20,630 nucleotides of DNA from Chara braunii. Lineage: Eukaryota > Streptophyta > Charophyceae > Charales > Characeae. Where the stretch lies: positions 2,840,339 through 2,860,968 of the forward strand of contig BFEA01000097.1 in the NCBI GenBank assembly GCA_003427395.1. The letters run 5' to 3'. Made by a program: the position numbers and the translations under genes. Position 1 is the stretch's first letter. Each line of letters begins with the position of its first letter. The notes beneath the pieces are model-generated. The model had not been told where the DNA came from and did no database searches. It was given only the letters and a program-made list of their open reading frames with translations. This document shows positions 8,561-16,019 of the stretch, piece by piece.

Positions 8561-8849
8561 AGTGAACTTCTACCGCCGCACCGTTCACGTTCGTGATCGG
8601 AACGGAGTACTAGTCCCATGCACGGTGGCTCCTCCTCACCCTTCGATCAGCTGCCACGTGGTGTCTGCCGCAAGCATGCGAGCTTCCATCATCAGAGACG
8701 ACATCGAGGAGATGGGGGTGTGTTTTCTCCACGCCCTCCCGCCCCATGACGCTTCATCGACGGACTCATCTTCGGACCCACGCATCACTGAACTTCTCGA
8801 CGCCTACGGCGACGTGTTCGAAGGCCCGCACGGAGTAGTACCGGATCGG

Positions 8850-9700
8850 CCCATCCGCCACGAGATCATCCTCGAGGACGGGGCTGTACCTCCGCGTGGT
8901 TGCATCTACCGAATGAGCGAGGAAGAGTTAAGTGTGTTGTGGGCACAACTCGACGACCTTCTGGAGAAAGGCAGGATTTGGCCTAGCTCATCGCCATACG
9001 GTGCTCCCGTTCTCTTCGTCCGGAAGAACAACAAGGATTTGTGGTTGTGCATCGATTACCGCAAGCTCAACGCGCAAACGATCAGAAACGTCGGCCCTCT
9101 TCCACGCATCGACGACCTTCTCGAACGACTGGGCGGCGCCAAGTTCTTCTCCAAGCTTGACCTCAAGTCGGGATATCACCAACTCGAGATTCGGCAGGAG
9201 GACCGCTACAAGACCGTGTTTAAGACGCGATATGGGCATTTCGAATGGCTGGTTATGCCATTTGGCCTTACGAATGCCCCGACCACTTTCCAAGCGGCTA
9301 TGACAACGGAGTTCCGACACATGCTGGATCGATTCGTACTTATCTACCNACGAATGCCCCGACCACTTTCCAAGCGGCTATGACAACGGAGTTCCGACAC
9401 ATGCTGGATCGATTCGTACTTATCTACCTCGACGGCATCCTGGTGAAAAGCCGGAGTTTGGACGAGCATGTGGAACACCTGCACACCGTTTTGGAGCAGC
9501 TACGACAAGCCAAGTACAAAGCCAACCGCAACAAATGCGAATTCGCGCGGCAGGAGCTGGAGTACTTGGGACATTATGTGACGCCGCAAGGCATCCGTCC
9601 GCTTGCGGACAAGATCGAGGCCCTCCACGTATGGCCCGAGCCCACCAACATCACGGACGTTCGTTCATTCATGGGGTTGGCGGGCTACTATCAGCGATTC
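8850..9700 (+). other. pol domain: reverse transcriptase with a YLDG active site
   Basis: Conserved RT blocks are clear: [27 protein letters not shown] (first catalytic Asp present), and [16 protein letters not shown]. The catalytic YxDD box at 9425-9436 reads Tyr-Leu-Asp-Gly: the codon at 9434-9436 is GGC, one transition from GAC. Loss of this metal-binding Asp should abolish polymerisation. The domain is crossed by the 79-bp duplication and N at 9349, which shifts the frame artificially. Downstream the connection reads GLAGYYQRFI as expected. Confidence 0.92.
9270..9428 (+). repeat. Exact 79-bp duplication around one N, probable assembly join error
   Basis: Bases 9270-9348 are repeated identically at 9350-9428, with a single N at 9349 between them. 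The duplication falls inside the RT domain, just before the YxDD box, and adds 80 bases. Skipping one copy and the N restores one continuous frame over the whole RT. The simplest explanation is two overlapping contig ends joined without merging the overlap. Confidence 0.88.
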
Positions 9701-9829
9701 ATCACCAGGTACTCAAGGATTGCTGCACCTATGACGAGATTACAATCGCCAAGGGTGCCATTCGTATTCGATGACGACGCACGCCGGTCATTCCAAGCAC
9801 TTAAGACGACCATGCTCATGGCACCCGTC

Positions 9830-10170
9830 CTTAGCATCTATGACCCCACCCTGCCTACGAGAGTGACAACTGACACTTCCGGCTATGGCATTGGGGCAGT
9901 CTTGGAACAACACGACGGCGACGACTGGCACCCTGTGGAGTATTTCAGCCACAAAGTGCCTCCCACCAATTCGCTTGATGATGCAAGGAAGGAGCTGCTC
10001 GCGTTCGTGATGGCTCTCAAGCAATGGCGACACTTCCTCCTTGGGCGTCGTAGGTTCACATGGGTCACGGACAACAACCCATTGACCTACTACAAGACGC
10101 GGGATACGATTAGCAGCACGATCGGACGATGGATGTACTTCATCGACCAATTTGACTTCACACCGAAACA
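9830..10170 (+). other. pol domain: RNase H
   Basis: Reads TDTSGYGIGAVLEQ (first catalytic Asp), then DARKELLAFV (catalytic Glu), then WVTDNNPLTYY (third acidic residue), so the visible acidic set is retained. It would degrade the RNA strand of the RNA/DNA hybrid. Just after the domain the frame shifts at about 10170 where ATC TCC resumes the expected linker; the change is consistent with loss of two bases from a short AT repeat. Confidence 0.85.
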
Positions 10171-10429
10171 TCTCCGGCCTCTCCAATCGCGCAGCAGATG
10201 CACTCTCGCGAAGACCTGATCTTTGCGCTATGACACATCATGCCTTCGCATTCGACGAGGAAATCCAGCAACACTTCATCCGGGGCCATGAGTCTGATCC
10301 GGACTTCGCCACGTTGTATGCGCAGCTATCTTCGGATCACCCGCCGGCCAGCCACTATCGCATTGCCGACGGGTACTTGCTCCTCCACTCGAGAGGCAAG
10401 GACTTATTGTGTGTCCCACGAGACCGTCG

Positions 10430-11260
10430 TCTTCGGACTCGCCTTCTCGGGAAGTACCATGACTCGCGACTCGCCGGCCATTTCGGAGTCAACCGCACTA
10501 TTGCACGGCTTCGACAACGATTCTGATGGCCCGACCTCATTACCGATGCCACTCGGCATTGCGATTCTTGCGAAGTTTGCCGACGAAGCAAGCCCCGCAA
10601 TCGCAATCCCTACGGCGAGTTGCACCCGATGCCTATCCCATTGGAACCCGGCCTCTCCATTGCCATGGATGTCACCGGACCATTTCCCCGCGATCGCCTC
10701 GAGCACGACGGCATCCTCACGGTTGTGGACCGTTTGAGTAAGTATGCGCGTTTTCTCCCTTGCAAGTACTACTCCACGGCTCCCGAGCTGCACGCCTCTT
10801 GCACACCGGTTGGATTTGCGGCCACGGTGTACCAGAAGACATAGTCAGCGTCCGCGACACTCGCTTCATGTCGATATTTTGGACTGCTCTCATGCAGGAG
10901 TCCGGCACGAAGATGAAACCAAGTTCGGCTCGGCATCCACAGACGGACGGGCAAACGAAGCGGGCACATCAAACCGCTCAAATGATGCTTCGTACGCTCA
11001 TCCGTCCGGACCAGAAAGATTGGGTTGACCGCCTCCCCGACATCGAGTTCGCCTACAACACTTCGGTGCACCCGGCGATCGGCGTGACTCCATTCGAGTT
11101 GCACCACGGTGGACGGAAAGGCCGTATCTTCGCCGACCTTCTCCTCCCACGACCAGCCGACATCGATGCCGCTTGCTCTCCCACTTCCGTCCGGAAGTAC
11201 AGGGAATTGTTGGCTCAAGCCCGCGCAAATATGCAAAAGGCTCAAGTCCGCATGCAGTAG
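10430..11260 (+). other. pol domain: integrase with altered DDE triad
   Basis: The N-terminal HHCC zinc site is visible (KYHDSRLAGHFG, then CDSCEVC), interrupted by TGA at 10524-10526. The core starts with the first catalytic Asp in AMDVTGPFP (about 10666). A frameshift lies at about 10788. The second Asp, normally in an SDRD-type motif, is Val here (GTC at 10850-10852 in SVRDTRF). The Glu, normally after HPQTDGQT, is Lys (AAG at 10958-10960). Only one of three catalytic acids remains, so integrase would be inactive. The domain is followed by an in-frame TAG at 11258-11260. Confidence 0.87.
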
Positions 11261-11566
11261 CAAGCCAACAGGCGTCGCGTGCCATGTCCCATCCGCGTCG
11301 GTGATCTGGTTTGGGTCTCCGCGGAAGAGTTTGCACTGGAACAGGATGTTTCACGCAAACTGCTTCCCAAGTGGTTTGGACCATGGCCCGTAACATTTGC
11401 TGCGGGCGATGAGCCCGATGGCCCTTCATTTGTGATCAACATCCCCCCGCATCTGATGGTCCATCCAGTCTTTCACGCCTCGAAGCTGGCAACATATACA
11501 CCAGCTAAGAGCGACGACTTCCCGGGCCGACGATCGCAGGACCCTCCATCTATGGATGGTCATCAG

Positions 11567-11690
11567 GAACTTGACCGCGTCATCACGGATCGCAAGTACG
11601 GCAGTAAGCCTCGACAAAACGAAGTTACATTCGAAGCATGCGATCCCGACGACACTCGGTGGATTTCAAGAACAGATTTGAAAGCATCCG
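11567..11690 (+). other. pol C-terminal chromodomain-like segment
   Basis: The tail reads ELDRVITDRKYG, then a beta-strand-like VTFEACDPDDTRWISRTDL, matching the order of a retrotransposon chromodomain (E-x-I-x-x-R, short strand, W, acidic-hydrophobic end). The aromatic cage of histone-binding chromodomains is not obvious, so it resembles the variant type found in many plant chromoviruses. In the family it steers integration toward particular chromatin. The preceding region (about 11279-11500) holds the usual GDLVWV and HPVFHASKL integrase tail motifs. Confidence 0.65.
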
Positions 11691-11819
11691 CACCGCTGAT
11701 CTACGCTCACTACGAGCGACAAAGGTTAGCTCAAGGACTTTCACGACCTGCCCCTCCCACCCGGACTGTGGTCCCTCCCTCAGACAGACAGCTTCGCCCG
11801 CGCAGGTAAGCTCGGTCTT

Positions 11820-11835
11820 TCAAGGAGGGGGGGGG
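11820..11835 (+). other. Polypurine tract
   Basis: A purine run (AAGGAGG followed by a G homopolymer) ends at the 3' LTR, in the position of the plus-strand priming site. The G run continues to 11837, making the exact LTR border ambiguous by one or two bases. Confidence 0.85.
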
Positions 11836-12521
11836 GGTGGCGTACTGCGTAGCCACACGGGCCTGCAGGGCCCGTCCCGCATTCTCAGCCTAAAAGCCTA
11901 GAAATAAGGGCTTACAGGCCCCATGTCGTTTCAGCGTGAAAACTGAAAACGAGGGCCTGCAGACCCTATTTCGTTTTCAGCCTAAAACAGGGCTTTTCAG
12001 CCCTGAGGCTTTTCAGCCTGAAACAGGGGGCCACTTTCGGGCACTCATAAGATCGACCTACCCTAACACTCAGGCACAAAACCAGGGTTTCGGGAACAGG
12101 CTATTTCTGGCCTGTTCCCACGATAGCCTCAAGCAGGAGCTGCAGCAGCAGCCCCTGACTCCCTTTGGCATTGGCAAGAGCAGCCTCCTGGACTGCCTCG
12201 CCCTGCAGTCAAGAGGCAGGCCGAGAAGTACATAGGGAGTTCCCATGCACTTCACGGGTAGGGAGTTGGACAGAAGGCAGGAGTAGTCTTCAGGATTCGG
12301 CCGCAGCACTCAGGAGGAGCGCTGCAGGAGTAGCTTAGCGCTAGCAGTAGTCTTCAGTGTTGGGCGCTAGTAGCCATAGCAATAGTCCTCAGCGCTGGGC
12401 GCTAGTAGGTGGTAGTAGTAGTGTTGGGGTGAGATGGCTGGCGGAGGCCAGTGAGACTTACCTGTGGCGCCATAGCTCCAGCTCCATCTTCGAGGTACCT
12501 GCATCAAGGCGCCAACTTCAC

Positions 12522-12566
<45 letters not shown>

Positions 12567-13001
12567 TCTTCTAAGTCCACCATCTCTTCTTCCCCTCTCG
12601 CCACCTGACTTCTCAGTATCAGCGGACTACTACAGAGAGAGAGAGTTGTGACTTGAGACTCGACGACATTGGATCCAGACTCAACATTGGGATTCAGACA
12701 TTTTGACGAGGGACTATTTGGGCCTGTGCCGAAGACTTGGTGTTGACGACATTCCCATCTCCCCCTCTTCTTCGTCTAACCCCGCTCTTCTTCGTCTGTG
12801 TATGGTTGGGGCTGGCGCATTCTTCCTGTGTGAGCGCCAGACCCCTTCACACCATGGAATGATGATGATGATGTATGTTCNGGGCTGCATTGCAATATTG
12901 ATTGTTCAGATCATTGGTATCTAAGTTTTCCGCTGCGCTATCTTGTACTTTGTTAGAGAGGTCGGTTCTTGTTCTGGTCTGCACCTTTACAGTATGCAAC
13001 A
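11836..13001 (+). repeat. 3' LTR
   Basis: Aligns with 3892-5064 and ends in the same GCAACA. Its first bases read GGTGGCGTAC where the 5' copy has TGTGGCATAC, so the terminal TG is not intact here, either by mutation or by slippage in the adjoining G run. It keeps about 32 bp (12491-12522) that the 5' copy lacks, and one ambiguous base lies at 12881. The GA microsatellite is at 12524-12563. Confidence 0.93.
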
Positions 13002-13006
13002 TCACC
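13002..13006. repeat. Right target-site duplication (TCACC)
   Basis: Exact copy of the left duplication at 3887-3891, immediately after the 3' LTR. Confidence 0.9.
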
Positions 13007-13039
13007 ACATATAGATTGGAACCATTATACCAGTTCTAA

Positions 13040-13064
13040 TTTCAGGGAGTCCCACTAGGTGCCA
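13040..13064 (+). repeat. 25-bp direct repeat, right copy
   Basis: Matches 3763-3787 at 24 of 25 positions and leads directly into a tandem repeat. See the left copy. Confidence 0.8.
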
Positions 13065-13066
13065 TC

Positions 13067-13153
13067 AGTCCCAACAAAATCCCAACAAGTCCCTACAAAG
13101 TCCCAACAAGTCCGTACAAAATCCCAACAAGTCCCATCAAGCGCCAACAAGTG
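13067..13153 (+). repeat. Tandem repeat, about 10-bp unit GTCCCAACAA
   Basis: Eight to nine imperfect units with small length changes (GTCCCAACAA, GTCCCTACAAA, GTCCGTACAAAA and so on). ACTAGGTG occurs on both sides of the array (13054-13061 and near 13162), hinting at a larger duplicated module. Confidence 0.85.
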
Positions 13154-13447
13154 CTACTTCACACTAGGTGGACTTCAACTACAAGGAGTCTCTTCTTGAT
13201 TGAAAGGCCCACATTATCATGTTGAACCACCACCCACCACTACTGCCGAGCCTCTTTGTTCCGTGGAGAACTTGTACAGCGTGCCAAGCTCAAAACGCAC
13301 CTGTGTGACATGTTCTTCTTCTTCTTCTTTCTGGCTGGTGCTGCCACGCAAAAAAAGAGGTCCAGGAGGCCCAACCCCTGAAGAATGTGGTGGTAGACAA
13401 CTTGTCGCGAAAGTTCGCCTGTGAAAGGTAGTGACTGTTTAACACTT
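13154..13447. other. No gene recognised
   Basis: Short frames only. A TTCTTC run lies near 13313-13328. No domain, splice pattern or RNA gene could be supported. Confidence 0.5.
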
Positions 13448-13448
13448 A

Positions 13449-13482
<34 letters not shown>

Positions 13483-13522
13483 GTCATAGTAATAATAATA
13501 ATAATAAATTAAAAAAAAAAAA
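13448..13522. repeat. (AAT)n microsatellite and adjoining A run
   Basis: TAA/AAT trinucleotides with one interruption (AGTCATAG), followed by a 12-A homopolymer. Confidence 0.95.
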
Positions 13523-13651
13523 ACTGCTCCATCTATTGGTGGGGAGCATCACTACACTTAGGGGAATGGAAAAGACAAAAGAGTATCAACAAGAACTTGA
13601 GAGCACTCAATAGTCATCCATGCACACAGCCTTTTCCCCTCCATCGCAGCT

Positions 13652-13766
13652 ATGCCAGATATGGCACCAATCTCCTCCTCTAGGTGGTGAGCTCCCTTTC
13701 AACTCCACACCAAGGACCCATCCACTGTGCCCTCCTCCTCCTCTTTCTACCAGCTTTGGTGCTTCC
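13652..13766 (+). repeat. Diverged 115-120 bp duplication, first copy
   Basis: Matches 14211-14331, sharing CTAGGTGGTGAGCTCCCTTT, then ACTCCACACCAAG and TACCAGCTTTGGTGC. One frame reads similarly in both copies (LGGELP, STPRT, TSFGAS), so it might derive from an exon, but no longer gene is visible. A separate 20-bp word containing CATGCACACAGCCTTTTCC occurs at 13618-13637 and again at 13777-13796. Confidence 0.75.
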
Positions 13767-14210
13767 AAAAAACAAGCCATGCACACAGCCTTTTCCTCTT
13801 TTTTTTTTGTTTTTTATTTGGGACAAGGCTCCAATCTATTCGTGGGGAGTCCCATATAGAAATTTACACAGAATTGAAAATTTTTGAAATTTTAAGATAC
13901 CGGGGCCATTACCCGGCGATGGCTAGGAAAAATTAGAACTACTGAAGAAGATTGCTACATCGAACTACAAGCCATCAACCCTCTTTACCTCCCTCCGGCA
14001 AGACTTACTGCAGCAGAGCCACCATCTCCGCTGCTGCTGTACCCTAATTCCATCCTACTAGCTATCCCTCCTCACTAATAGCACGCTTGATATCCCACCA
14101 TCTACTCATCCCCCTCACCTCAAATTGAGAAATTCGAGAAAATTCAAAAGATTTAAAAAGAATTGGAGAAACGAAAATCAGAGCTAATACCACCACCAAT
14201 CCATGACATC

Positions 14211-14331
14211 TATGTCAAATATGGGAGCAATGCAATCTCCTCGTCTAGGTGGTGAGCTCCCTTTATACTCCACACCAAGAACCCCTTCACTGCGCACCCC
14301 TCTTCCTATTCCTACCAGCTTTGGTGCCTCC
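14211..14331 (+). repeat. Diverged 115-120 bp duplication, second copy
   Basis: See 13652-13766. This copy starts about 560 bp downstream in the same orientation and is followed by a 9-bp tandem repeat. Confidence 0.75.
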
Positions 14332-14351
14332 ATCTCCATCCTATTCCAACC

Positions 14352-14393
14352 AGCAATGACAGCAATGACAGCAACGACAGCAATGACAGGACA
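14352..14393 (+). repeat. 9-bp tandem repeat AGCAATGAC
   Basis: Four consecutive units, one with C for T. In one frame it would encode a Thr-Ala-Met repeat. No gene is supported around it. Confidence 0.85.
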
Positions 14394-14654
14394 GCCCCAT
14401 CACTCTCCTTGCTATGACCACCAGTCAAGGTGGTGGCTCTGCTCCCCGCCAACACTTGCTTAGAAGAGTGCCAGCAGCAATCAGAAGGGGGAGAGGAGGG
14501 TTGGCATGGCAGTTTCCACTTGACAGGAGCATTTTGGTTCTTTCAAACTCGACTAGGGCATGGTTCCACTAGCAGGGGAGTAAAAAATGGCGCCACTCTA
14601 CTTGTGCTGTCCTTCTGGGACACCGCGTAAAATTCTATAAAAAAAGAAAATCAT
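14394..14654. other. No gene recognised
   Basis: Open frames here are under 90 codons and carry no family signature. No structured repeat was seen. Confidence 0.5.
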
Positions 14655-14658
14655 TTAA

Positions 14659-14808
14659 ACCACCAGTACTTCCTAAAGTCGTGCCCCTATACAAGCCACG
14701 ATATTGGGAAACGTACAGGCCACTACGGGAGCGCCCACATTCATCCGACTAGAAACATTTCTACTCTATTTTTTTCCGCAGCCGATAGCTGGGCCAAGTA
14801 CTGGTGGT
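14659..14808 (+). mobile_element. TTAA-flanked MITE, 150 bp
   Basis: Starts ACCACCAGTACTT and ends with its inverted complement AAGTACTGGTGGT. TTAA lies on both sides (14655-14658 and 14809-14812), consistent with a TTAA target duplication as made by piggyBac-type transposases. It has no coding capacity, so mobility would need a transposase from elsewhere. A second copy, similar along its length, is at 19732-19870. Confidence 0.8.
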
Positions 14809-14819
14809 TTAAACCGCAA

Positions 14820-15385
14820 CTACCTTTCACATGCAAAGTCTAAATCGAAAATGTAACCTCTACCACATTCTTCGGAGGTCCGGAGCCACCAAATGGCTGG
14901 TGGCCCTAGCTGAAGTAAAAGAAAGAAGGTCGCGCTGGTGCTTCAGCAAAGCTTGGCGCACAGTTCTACTCTACCTTGGCAAAAAGAGGCTCGGAGGTAG
15001 TGGTGGCTCAAAGATTAAAAAAAGGGGGAACGGCAATTTCAGATGCCTAACACCCCCACTGCTGACCATTGCGGGGGTTAAGTCCCCCACTCATGGGGGT
15101 CTAGAATCGGGTTGAGTCCTGCTATCCGATCTGAACATCATACGGCCACGCTATGGCCACATTATAAAGTACTCAAAAGGAAGACTACACCCCCGCTAGT
15201 GGGACTTAGCCCTGGGTACCTTAGCCCCGGGTACGGGACAAAGACAGTCCCAGGGAAGCAGGTCAAACCCTCTGGGGTGTGCCTCGCATTCTTCGTTGGG
15301 TCTATTCAAGTTCACGGCAGGTTCCTCTAGGGGACGGTTGGAAGAACCCTTGGGAAAAAAAAAAGGGCATCCCGCGTCAACAGAT
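14820..15385. other. No gene recognised; C5/G5 hairpins
   Basis: Two adjoining small hairpins can form from runs of five C and five G (about 15051-15075 and 15083-15102). Palindromic CCCGGGTAC words occur near 15200-15237. No coding gene is supported. Confidence 0.45.
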
Positions 15386-15490
15386 AGGAGTGATGATAAG
15401 AGCATACACTCCTCTACCTGTCTTGTTGCAGGGGTCCATTCTATTGGTGGGGAGCTACACCTCCTGGAAAGCGGGTCCAGCGTCCCCTCA
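15386..15490 (+). repeat. Dispersed repeat with CTATTGGTGGGGAGC core, copy A
   Basis: Shares with 18674-18770 an ordered set of words: TGATAAGAGCA, then CTATTGGTGGGGAGC, then TGGAAA.CGGGTCC.GCGTCCC. The core alone also occurs near 13533 and, with one change, near 13836. The last word is repeated once more near 15538-15560. A non-autonomous transposable element family is likely, but ends were not defined. Confidence 0.6.
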
Positions 15491-15600
15491 GTTACAATGA
15501 TAAAATGATTGACGAGCAAACCGGGAACCTGGCCCTGCTGGAAACCGGGTTCAGCGTCCCACTGACCACCATTCTGAGCTGAAACTAGAAAAAACAAGGA

Positions 15601-15608
15601 TATATAAG
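15601..15608 (+). promoter_or_regulatory. Possible TATA box (TATATAAG)
   Basis: A good TATA match in GC-richer surroundings. If used, transcription would begin about 30 bp downstream, near 15632, and the first in-frame ATG after that is at 15678. No independent evidence of transcription. Confidence 0.3.
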
Positions 15609-15677
15609 AGGGGGATGCCTCTTCAGCCCAAACCAGACCGCCAGATTCAACCCGGCAAGCTAGCTTCCCTATCCCCG

Positions 15678-16019
15678 ATGGCACCCAAAAGAACCTTTAC
15701 TCATTACCCCCCTAATCGAAACCACTCCATGTCAACGAAAGCTAGTTCAGACGGGGAGAGAGAGAAAAGGATCTTGGAAATATTGTGGAGCTCTGAGAGA
15801 GTGACGCCTGGCTGGAGTGTGAACCAGTCCAGGAAGATGAGTTGGAAGTCTCTTGTGAAAGACATCCCAGACCCTTCCCCCCCTGGCCATTTCACCTGTT
15901 CTGTAAGGGAACGAGGCTGGCCGGGGACTTCGGGGCGGGTTATCGACGCAGAGCTCCTTCAGAATGGCCCAATCAGTTACACTGAACGGCCTGCAGAACT
16001 CCATATCTGCTTCCAATAA
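15678..16019 (+). CDS. Candidate small ORF, unrecognised, low confidence
   Basis: A 113-codon frame starting MAPKRTFTHY with ATG in the context CCGATGG, 70 bp after the TATATAAG. It continues upstream to an ATG at 15615, but that lies too close to the TATA box to be in the same transcript. I recognise no domain, signal peptide or membrane segment. An equally long frame is open on the opposite strand, which weakens the case. It is listed only because of the promoter-like element and good start context. Confidence 0.18.
   Translation: MAPKRTFTHYPPNRNHSMSTKASSDGEREKRILEILWSSERVTPGWSVNQSRKMSWKSLVKDIPDPSPPGHFTCSVRERGWPGTSGRVIDAELLQNGPISYTERPAELHICFQ

Larger units (their letters stand above)
7750..11809 (+). 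pseudogene. pol: pol pseudogene (protease-RT-RNase H-integrase-chromodomain)
   Basis: Read in the -1 frame relative to gag, starting with the codon after the slip site. Order of domains is protease, reverse transcriptase, RNase H, zinc-binding integrase N-terminus, integrase core, C-terminal chromodomain-like tail, stop TAA at 11807-11809. Breaks seen, in order: TAG at 7953-7955; an apparent frame change at 9349 from an assembly duplication; a small frameshift at about 10170 (consistent with loss of 2 bp); TGA at 10524-10526; a frameshift at about 10788 (consistent with loss of 1 bp); TAG at 11258-11260. Missense losses of catalytic residues are listed in the domain entries. Codons across each break continue the expected domain, so these are point lesions in one ancestral gene. 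Confidence 0.92.
3892..13001 (+). mobile_element. Complete but inactivated Ty3/gypsy LTR retrotransposon with chromodomain
   Basis: A 9.1-kb element in canonical order: 5' LTR, primer-binding site, leader, gag with CCHC knuckle, pol in the order protease, reverse transcriptase, RNase H, integrase, chromodomain-like tail, then polypurine tract and 3' LTR. Integrase after RT marks Ty3/gypsy, and the tail marks a chromovirus-like lineage. Perfect TCACC duplications flank it. By eye the LTRs differ by roughly 3% substitutions plus small indels, so the insertion is not very recent. Coding capacity is lost: five in-frame stops, two small frameshifts and three catalytic substitutions. It lies downstream of no host gene reading frame. 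Four N bases (4546, 4956, 9349, 12881) fall inside it, showing it was hard to assemble. Confidence 0.95.

Noticed and set aside
15051-15102. C5/G5 hairpins as terminators or regulatory RNA
   Set aside because: Short homopolymer pairing without gene context in a eukaryotic sequence; too common by chance to support a function.
15196-15684. Minus-strand 162-codon ORF
   Set aside because: Overlaps dispersed-repeat copy A, has no recognisable domain, and shorter frames are open on the other strand across the same repeat.
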